NCBI GenBank assembly: GCA_022567055.1
Contig: JADFHU010000384.1
Span: forward strand, 1 to 5,963
Reading direction: 5' to 3'
DNA: 5,963 bases
DNA from: Planctomycetota bacterium
Lineage (GTDB): Bacteria > Planctomycetota > Phycisphaerae > Sedimentisphaerales > Anaerobacaceae
The translations under genes were made by a program, and so were the position numbers. Below the pieces are notes generated by a model. That model ran no database searches and was not told where the DNA came from. It saw nothing but the letters and a program-made list of their open reading frames with translations. This document shows, in pieces, positions 1 to 4,957 of the stretch (position 1 is its first letter; each line of letters starts with the position of its first letter).

Positions 1-33
1 TTTGCTTCTTGTCAGGGCTGGTTGCAGATTATT

Positions 34-62
34 TTGATTTTCAGCCGGTCTCGAATTATACT
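34..62 (+). promoter_or_regulatory. Candidate sigma70-type promoter for the LamG-family gene
   Basis: TTGATT (34-39) and TATACT (57-62) are separated by 17 bases; they match the TTGACA and TATAAT consensus at 4/6 and 5/6 positions. Transcription would start near 69, leaving an untranslated leader of about 295 bases before the start codon at 365. No better pair was found nearer the gene. Such matches occur by chance, so this remains a candidate. Confidence 0.4.
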
Positions 63-66
63 AATC

Positions 67-151
67 CTTGTCCATTCAGTCGGATACTGGCCGCTCTTCG
101 GCTAGTTTCGTTGATTCGAAAATATCAGTCTCTTCGCTTGTCCAACCAGTC
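67..151 (+). repeat. Imperfect direct repeat next to the promoter candidate
   Basis: CTTGTCCATTCAGTC (67-81) recurs as CTTGTCCAACCAGTC (137-151), 13 of 15 bases identical, with starts 70 bases apart. The first copy sits at the predicted transcription start, where an operator could lie. Seventy bases is close to seven helical turns, so both copies would face the same side of the DNA. A regulatory role is inference only; a chance repeat is possible. Confidence 0.3.
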
Positions 152-237
152 TGAAATGGCTTGGAGAGCGTTAGACTCAGGAAGGTGGGTTCGGGACCAA
201 TCAGGATCTCAAAGCTAAAACTTCCGCGGAAATGGGT

Positions 238-271
238 CAAGAATCCCGTTACCGGGCAATCGATATTCTTG
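238..271 (+). other. Interrupted stem in the 5' leader
   Basis: CAAGAAT (238-244) pairs with ATTCTTG (265-271), and inside it CCCG (245-248) pairs with CGGG (253-256) around a TTAC loop. Eight bases on the 3' side (257-264) are unpaired. This makes an 11-pair bulged hairpin in the middle of the long leader. I do not recognise any known riboswitch or RNA-thermometer consensus. Confidence 0.3.
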
Positions 272-351
272 CATTTGGCCGGACCGGTCTCCGCGCCAAT
301 CGCAGTGGTGTTTGCAATAGCGCCATGACGTAGTGAGTGTTATTTAGCTTG

Positions 352-357
352 AAGGAG
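352..357 (+). promoter_or_regulatory. Ribosome binding site that decides the start at 365
   Basis: AAGGAG lies 7 bases before the ATG at 365 but only 1 base before the in-frame ATG at 359. Only the later ATG has workable spacing, so the protein should begin MQKINKV rather than MTMQKINKV. Confidence 0.85.
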
Positions 358-364
358 AATGACC

Positions 365-3148
365 ATGCAGAAAATCAACAAGGTTCTTGTCGTTGTCGGT
401 CTGGTCTTTGGCGTTAGTGCTGGAAACGCCTTCGCCGATCTGATTGGCTACTGGCCGTTTGAAGAAGGCCAGGGAACGGACACCGCGGACGTTACTGGGA
501 ACGGCAATGACGGCGTGTTTAACGGTGCCGTCGAGTGGGTGGACGGTTTCAAGGCAGGTGGTGTGCGCTTTGACACGACCGGCGAGAGAATCGTCATCGG
601 CCCGCTCGATCCCACGGGAGGTACCAATGAAATGACCCTAGCCGCCTGGATTAAGTGGGAGGGCCAGGGGCATAGCACCGCACACCAGGGCATCATCGGT
701 AAACGTCTAGGCTGGAGTACTACCGGCGCCACTATCAAGTGGTTCTGGGAGGCCACGCCAGCCAATGCTCTCCTGTTTCGAGCCGATTTTAGTGGAGGGG
801 GCACGGGATTGTGGTGGAACAATACCTACCTTGAACCCCATGCGAATGAGTGGATTCACGTCGCCCTGACCTGGGCCGATGGCGTCGCAACACAGTATAT
901 CAATGCTGGGGAAGTTTCAACGGGGAATGTTACTTTTAGAGAGAGCGCGAACGATACCCCTGTGACGATTGGCTGTGTTGATTCTACCAACAACGAAACC
1001 TTTGTCGGCACCATCGACGAGGCCCGCATCTACAACGAGGCCCTGGATGAAGATGGACTTCTGCAGGCCATGACCGGTGATACGACACCGGCGGTAATCG
1101 TGGGCCCGCCAAACAATGGGCCGGATATCAATCGAGAAACGACCTTGAGTTGGATGCCCGGAGAATTTGCGGCAACCCACGATGTGTACTTCGGGGCGAG
1201 CTTTGACGATGTGAGCGCTGCTTCAAGAACAGATCCAAGAGGGGTCCAGGTTAGCCAGGATCAGGAAGCCCTCAGTGTGGACACGGGTCGACTCGAGTTC
1301 GATCAAACTTACTACTGGCGCGTGGATGAGGTCAATGGGGCACCTGACTTCGCAGTTCTCCCCGGTGAAGTTTGGAGCTTTACCGTTGAACCTTTTTCAA
1401 TCCCCATCACGAATGTCACGACCACGGCCTCCAGCTCATTCGGCGTTTCTCTGGCCGAGAATGCTGTGAACGGCTCCGGTTTATCGGGTGATCTCCACGG
1501 ATCCTCCGCCGGCGACATGTGGATCAGCGGCGGTATCCCGGCCACCATCGAGTTCGCATTCGACCGAGTGTACAAGCTGCACGAGCTTTGGATCTGGAAC
1601 TCCAATCAGCTCATCGAGAGCTTCGTGGGTTTCGGCGGCAAAGATGTTGTCATCGAACACTCTTTGGACGGCGAAAACTGGACCGCTCTGGACGGTGTCG
1701 GGCCGCTGGCCCAAGCCCCGGGTACAGGGGGATATGCACACAACAATACCGTCGATTTCGGTGGTGTCGCTGCCCAGCAGGTCCGCATTACTATTAACAG
1801 CGTGCACGGCATTGCCCCCCAGGCCAGCCTGAGTGAAGTGCGGTTCTACACCATTCCGACCCTAGCGACCCGGCCCGATCCGGCGGACGGCGCGACCGGC
1901 GTTGCTCCCGATGTCGCCCTCAGTTGGGGGCGTGGCGGGCGGGATGCGGGCCAACACGAGGTTTACGTTGGCACCGATGCCGAGAGCATGACGCTGGCAG
2001 AGAGCGTCACCGGCGGCAGCTTGGAGTCGTCGTCAATGGATCTGGAATTGAGCCAGAGCTACACCTGGCGGGTCGATGAGGTCAATGAGGCGATGGATCC
2101 CAGTACCTGGACGGGAACAGCCTGGAGCTTCACCACCACCGATACCATTGGGGTCGACGACATGGAGATCTACAAGGACGAAGAGTTCTTTGAGATCTGG
2201 GCGACATGGATCGACGGATTCGAGGATTCGGCAAACAATGGTGCCTTAGTTGGGGCGAGTCCGAATGTCGGCATTTTCGCTCCGGAGTCGGGCATCGTGA
2301 ACAGCGGGAACAATTCCCTGCCCATCTGGTTTGACAACAGTTCTGCTCCGGTCTCCGAGGTGACCCGGACATTCGATCAGGCCCAGGATTGGACCCGGGG
2401 TGGCATTTCGACCCTCGTGCTCTATTTCAGCAGAGGTGTCGACAATGCGGGCAATGGTCGACTCTATGTCAAGATCAATGACACCAAGGTCATGTATCCT
2501 GGTGATGACTCGGCGCTGCCGCCCGCGTGGGATGTATGGACCCAGTGGAACATCGACCTGACGGCGCTGGGAGCGGACCTCTCGGCCGTGAGGTCTCTCA
2601 CCATCGGCATCGAAGGGGCCGGCGCGCAGGGCGTGTTCTACGTCGATGATATTGAGCTGTACAGGAATGCCCCTGCGGCGAGTTCCGAGCAGGTGGTGAC
2701 GTGGTTCGAAGCCGAATCGGGCGCCCTGACGCCGCCCATGAAAGAGTTCATTGGTGATCCAAAGGCCTCCGGCGCCGCGCATATCGGCACCGACGATCTC
2801 ATTGGTGATCAAAACGCCAATCCTCCGGCCGATGGCGTGGCCACGTATTCCTTTGATGTCCCAGCAGACGGCGTGTACCGGCTCGCATTTCGAGTGCTCA
2901 TTGCCGGAGGGAACGATTCCTTCTGGGTCCGGGTTTCCGGGATGACGACCAATACCGGCAACCACGCCAGTGGCTGGGTACGATTTAACGAGATCCAACC
3001 CGGCGACACCTGGCACTGGGACGAAGTGCACAGCAATGACGACGGCAACCAGGTGGTGGACTTCACCCTCTCCGCAGGGAACCACACCCTCGAGATTGCA
3101 CAACGGGAAGACGGCACGATTGTCGATGCCATTGCCGTGATCAAGTGA
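365..3148 (+). CDS. Secreted multidomain LamG / Fn3-like / discoidin / carbohydrate-binding-like protein
   Basis: A 927-residue protein, probably exported by Sec and acting at or outside the cell surface. Residues 1-24 are a signal peptide: MQKINK, a hydrophobic core, and likely cleavage after AFA before Asp25. Approximate domains: LamG/concanavalin-like 26-236 (opening LIGYWPFEEGQG, closing FVGTIDEARIYNEAL); Fn3-like module 243-342 (HDVYFGA, YYWRVDEVN, WSFTV); F5/8 type C discoidin-like 349-495 (ITNVTTTASSSFG, VIEHSLDGENWTAL, SEVRFY); second Fn3-like module 500-592 (HEVYVGTD, YTWRVDEVN, WSFTT); beta-sandwich 596-768 of a kind common in planctomycete LamG proteins (WIDGFED, GIEGAGAQGVFYVDDIELY); C-terminal CBM6/35-like galactose-binding fold about 775-927 (WFEAESG, VDAIAVI). 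No catalytic domain, transmembrane anchor, dockerin or PEP-CTERM tail is visible. Glycan or matrix binding is inferred from the domain families; the ligand is unknown. The gene appears intact and monocistronic, with its own terminator. Confidence 0.88.
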   Translation: MQKINKVLVVVGLVFGVSAGNAFADLIGYWPFEEGQGTDTADVTGNGNDGVFNGAVEWVDGFKAGGVRFDTTGERIVIGPLDPTGGTNEMTLAAWIKWEGQGHSTAHQGIIGKRLGWSTTGATIKWFWEATPANALLFRADFSGGGTGLWWNNTYLEPHANEWIHVALTWADGVATQYINAGEVSTGNVTFRESANDTPVTIGCVDSTNNETFVGTIDEARIYNEALDEDGLLQAMTGDTTPAVIVGPPNNGPDINRETTLSWMPGEFAATHDVYFGASFDDVSAASRTDPRGVQVSQDQEALSVDTGRLEFDQTYYWRVDEVNGAPDFAVLPGEVWSFTVEPFSIPITNVTTTASSSFGVSLAENAVNGSGLSGDLHGSSAGDMWISGGIPATIEFAFDRVYKLHELWIWNSNQLIESFVGFGGKDVVIEHSLDGENWTALDGVGPLAQAPGTGGYAHNNTVDFGGVAAQQVRITINSVHGIAPQASLSEVRFYTIPTLATRPDPADGATGVAPDVALSWGRGGRDAGQHEVYVGTDAESMTLAESVTGGSLESSSMDLELSQSYTWRVDEVNEAMDPSTWTGTAWSFTTTDTIGVDDMEIYKDEEFFEIWATWIDGFEDSANNGALVGASPNVGIFAPESGIVNSGNNSLPIWFDNSSAPVSEVTRTFDQAQDWTRGGISTLVLYFSRGVDNAGNGRLYVKINDTKVMYPGDDSALPPAWDVWTQWNIDLTALGADLSAVRSLTIGIEGAGAQGVFYVDDIELYRNAPAASSEQVVTWFEAESGALTPPMKEFIGDPKASGAAHIGTDDLIGDQNANPPADGVATYSFDVPADGVYRLAFRVLIAGGNDSFWVRVSGMTTNTGNHASGWVRFNEIQPGDTWHWDEVHSNDDGNQVVDFTLSAGNHTLEIAQREDGTIVDAIAVIK
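1091..2140 (+). repeat. Duplicated Fn3-like module flanking the discoidin domain
   Basis: Two related modules (about 1091-1390 and 1862-2140) share HxVYxG, the block WRVDEVN and a closing WSFT. The similarity is visible in the DNA: positions 1316-1337 and 2066-2087 agree at 20 of 22 bases, exactly 750 bases apart. The rest of the modules has diverged much more, so this is an old internal duplication or a module shared across paralogues, with the core strand strongly conserved. Confidence 0.7.
2748..2810 (+). repeat. Short in-frame direct repeat in the last domain
   Basis: TCATTGGTGATC occurs at 2748-2759 and again at 2799-2810, identical over 12 bases and 51 bases (17 codons) apart. The encoded stretches are FIGDPKA and LIGDQNA. 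It may be a small tandem slippage product or a chance repeat of a loop motif within the CBM6/35-like domain. Confidence 0.45.
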
Positions 3149-3153
3149 CAGAA

Positions 3154-3175
3154 GGTCTCTGAGTTTAAAGAGACC
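3154..3175 (+). other. Stem-loop just after the LamG-family stop codon
   Basis: GGTCTCT (3154-3160) pairs perfectly with AGAGACC (3169-3175) around an 8-base loop, starting 5 bases after the stop codon. There is no T-run behind it, so it is not a terminator by itself. It may protect the 3' end of the messenger or be an auxiliary structure. Confidence 0.4.
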
Positions 3176-3186
3176 GGCAGGAAATG

Positions 3187-3211
3187 ACCTGGACACTCAT
3201 TGGGTCCAGGT
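3187..3211 (+). other. Second stem-loop in the 3' region
   Basis: ACCTGGAC (3187-3194) pairs over 8 bases with GTCCAGGT (3204-3211) around a 9-base loop. No T-tract follows. It stands between the first hairpin and the true terminator. Confidence 0.4.
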
Positions 3212-3236
3212 GAGTTCTTGACAACTCCCAAAGACC

Positions 3237-3270
3237 AAGGGTCTGTGCCTGGGCGGCACAGACCCTTTTT
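3237..3270 (+). terminator. Strong rho-independent terminator of the LamG-family gene
   Basis: A perfect 13-base-pair stem, AAGGGTCTGTGCC (3237-3249) with GGCACAGACCCTT (3255-3267), closes a 5-base loop and runs into five T residues (3266-3270). On the opposite strand the sequence after the stem is not T-rich, so it should act only on rightward transcription. It separates the LamG-family gene from the TPR operon. Confidence 0.9.
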
Positions 3271-3289
3271 CGTCTCAAATCCTGGTCCT

Positions 3290-3319
3290 TTGACATGGCA
3301 CAGCCGATTTTGCTACAGT
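3290..3319 (+). promoter_or_regulatory. Promoter candidate for the TPR-CRTAC1 operon
   Basis: A perfect TTGACA (3290-3295) is followed after 18 bases by TACAGT (3314-3319), a 4/6 match to TATAAT. The -10 element is extended by TGC at 3311-3313. It starts 19 bases beyond the T-tract of the preceding terminator, the expected place for a new transcription unit. Initiation would fall near 3326, giving a leader of about 173 bases. Confidence 0.6.
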
Positions 3320-3325
3320 GTCATC

Positions 3326-3498
3326 AACGAGTTCCTCGAATACACCGGCTCCGGACTTAGCCCTCCTTCTGGATACCGCCTTCAAATCGCTATGACCTTG
3401 CGGGCAACGGCTTTGTTTGCTCTAATCTCGTTCAGACGGACGTCGGTACGGCGGTCTTTTGGCACTGCGGCCAAAACGGTATTCGGACGGGTCCCCGC
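3326..3498 (+). other. Leader of the TPR operon with a hairpin before the GTG start
   Basis: Non-coding by my reading. TTTTGGC (3457-3463) pairs with GCCAAAA (3470-3476) around a 6-base loop, ending 22 bases before the GTG start. The only purine-rich match to a Shine-Dalgarno is GGACGG (3485-3490), one mismatch from GGAGG-type sites and 8 bases from the GTG, so initiation may be weak. A 36-codon open frame (3392-3502) overlaps the GTG as GTGA but has no Shine-Dalgarno. No known riboswitch is recognised. Confidence 0.35.
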
Positions 3499-4950
3499 GT
3501 GAGTAAGCAGCAGCAAAAACCAAGTCGGAGGAGGGTGAAGAAGCCTCTGCCGACGCGTCACGCCTCCCCGGTTACAGGGAGGCGCCTGCTCTGGCTGGGC
3601 GGGATCGCCGCGCTCTGCCTGGCAATTAGCGCAGGCCTCTATTTCGTCCGCGGCTCCTTTCAGGCATCTGGACCCAGATCCCCTGCACTTCCGATGAATG
3701 CAACGGAAGACCCGGTGGTGTTGCCCGTTGAAGCGCCCCTCCATTCCGAGCAAGAGGTGCGCGCCCTGAAGGAGGAAGAGATCAGCCTGGCGAGGCTTCT
3801 TCTGCAAGATTTTCCCGACAACGAGGTCGCGTTGGTCATTATGGCCAATGTATTCCATCGACATGGCAACGCGATCGAGTCGTTGAAGTTCAGAGAAAGG
3901 GCCTTAGAGGTCAACCCGGACCGGGCCGACCTCTATGCCAGCCTGGCCTGGTATGCGCTGCAAAAGGGCCGGTTTGAGGAGGCTGTCACACACTATGGAA
4001 AGGCCCTGGCCCTGGATCCACGCCTGCCCAATGTGCACAGCACCATGGCCGAGGCCCTGATGCAACTGGGCCGCCACGAGGAGGCCGTGGGCGTACTCCA
4101 CCAGGCGCTGCGCCTGGCACCCAAATCCAGTCTTGCCCACTACCTGATGGGACAGGCCCTGCTCCAACTGGAGGACTACGAAAAGGCGGTTGACCACTAC
4201 CGGGAAGCGATCAAGATCGAGCCGACCTACGCCAGCGCTCACTATGGGCTCGCCACCGTCTGCGGTCGAATGAGCCAGAAGACGGAGGCGGCCAAGCATA
4301 TGGATCGGTTTAGGGCACTGGCGGCCGAGTCTCGTCGAGATTTCCAGAATCGCAAGCGCGCGTTCGATGACTTTCGCGACATGCAGAAGAACGCAGCGAT
4401 TACCCACATCAACGTGGGACGGATGTACCGAGACCAAGGTCAGCCCGAGAAGGCAGAACGCCTCTTCAAACAGGCGGCAGGACTCGATCCTCAAAACGTC
4501 ACCTGCTTCCTCGAACTGGCCTCTCTCTACGAAGAGAGGAAGCAGGCGGCCCGATCCCTCCAGATGCGCAGGCGCGTGCGTGACCTGCAGCCGAGTTCCG
4601 CCAGCTCCTACTTAATGATTGGCATCCTTTCCGCCCATCTTGGGCATATGGACGACGCGGAAGAGGCCTTTCGGGCCATGGTGACACTGGCCCCGGCCAA
4701 ACCGGAGGGATATCGAGAACTGGCCCGTCTCTATTTGAAGCTAGGCAAGGACCTCGCTCAGGCCAGGCGACTCTCGGAGAAGGCGGTGTCCCTGGAGGCA
4801 AGCGCCGCAAACTACTTCGTCCTGGGTTGGGCCTGCGACGCCACCGGGGACAGTGCAATGGCCCTGCCGGCGTTGAAAGAGGCGGTGGCCTTGGATCCTG
4901 GCAACCAGACGTATGTCCGCCTGCTGCATTCTGTGCAATTGAAGAGGTGA
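3499..4950 (+). CDS. Membrane-anchored tetratricopeptide repeat (TPR) protein
   Basis: A 483-residue protein with a basic N-terminus (RRRVKK, RR at 28-29), one hydrophobic helix at about 30-50, a Pro-rich linker, then a TPR solenoid. The positive-inside rule puts the repeats in the periplasm or outer compartment. About nine 34-residue repeats start near residues 109, 143, 177, 211, 245, 300, 335, 369 and 403, with a last one near 437; ALALDP, AIKIEP, AAGLDP and AVALDP mark typical repeat ends. A charged stretch at 275-298 (RRDFQNRKRAFDDFRDMQ) breaks the array in two. The GTG start was chosen because an in-frame stop lies at 3358-3360 and no ATG, GTG or TTG codon occurs between it and 3499; the next in-frame GTG (3535) would remove part of the basic region. 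TPRs bind proteins and no enzyme domain is seen. The adjacent propeller gene is the likeliest partner (inference). Confidence 0.88.
   Translation: MSKQQQKPSRRRVKKPLPTRHASPVTGRRLLWLGGIAALCLAISAGLYFVRGSFQASGPRSPALPMNATEDPVVLPVEAPLHSEQEVRALKEEEISLARLLLQDFPDNEVALVIMANVFHRHGNAIESLKFRERALEVNPDRADLYASLAWYALQKGRFEEAVTHYGKALALDPRLPNVHSTMAEALMQLGRHEEAVGVLHQALRLAPKSSLAHYLMGQALLQLEDYEKAVDHYREAIKIEPTYASAHYGLATVCGRMSQKTEAAKHMDRFRALAAESRRDFQNRKRAFDDFRDMQKNAAITHINVGRMYRDQGQPEKAERLFKQAAGLDPQNVTCFLELASLYEERKQAARSLQMRRRVRDLQPSSASSYLMIGILSAHLGHMDDAEEAFRAMVTLAPAKPEGYRELARLYLKLGKDLAQARRLSEKAVSLEASAANYFVLGWACDATGDSAMALPALKEAVALDPGNQTYVRLLHSVQLKR
4944..4950 (+). promoter_or_regulatory. Ribosome binding site overlapping the TPR stop codon
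   Basis: GAGGTGA is fully complementary to the usual 16S rRNA 3' end and ends 7 bases before the ATG at 4958. Its last three bases are the TPR gene's TGA stop. Ribosomes finishing the TPR gene therefore release on the next gene's initiation site, which favours translational coupling. It supports ATG 4958 over the second in-frame ATG at 4964, which would be 13 bases away. Confidence 0.85.
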
Positions 4951-4957
4951 AATCAAA

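Larger units (their letters stand above)
1..364. other. Non-coding upstream region of the LamG-family gene
   Basis: This stretch lacks a convincing gene. A 69-codon open frame at 9-218 has no recognisable domain, no Shine-Dalgarno and overlaps the best promoter candidate. The first 200 bases look more AT-rich than the coding regions downstream, as expected for a promoter region. It holds a promoter candidate, an imperfect direct repeat, an interrupted stem and the ribosome binding site, listed separately. No end of an upstream gene can be recognised on either strand. Confidence 0.6.

Noticed and set aside
9..218. 69-codon open frame at the left edge, + strand
   Set aside because: No Shine-Dalgarno, no recognisable domain or composition of a real protein, and it overlaps the promoter candidate.
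338..346. TGTTATTTA as an extended -10 element close to the first gene
   Set aside because: No -35 element 16-18 bases upstream, and transcription would begin inside the Shine-Dalgarno.
238..364. Riboswitch in the leader of the first gene
   Set aside because: I could not match conserved cores of familiar classes, and a structural gene for a secreted binding protein is an unusual target; only a simple bulged hairpin is supported.
2246..3196. 316-codon antisense open frame under the LamG-family gene
   Set aside because: It mirrors the codon pattern of the well-supported + strand gene, has no domain signature, and its start lies among the 3' hairpins.
3200..3502. 100-codon frame covering the whole intergenic region
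   Set aside because: It runs straight through the terminator and the promoter candidate, so it cannot be made as one transcript in normal conditions.
3904..4494. 196-codon antisense open frame under the TPR gene
   Set aside because: Typical shadow of a GC-rich repeat gene; no independent start signal or domain.
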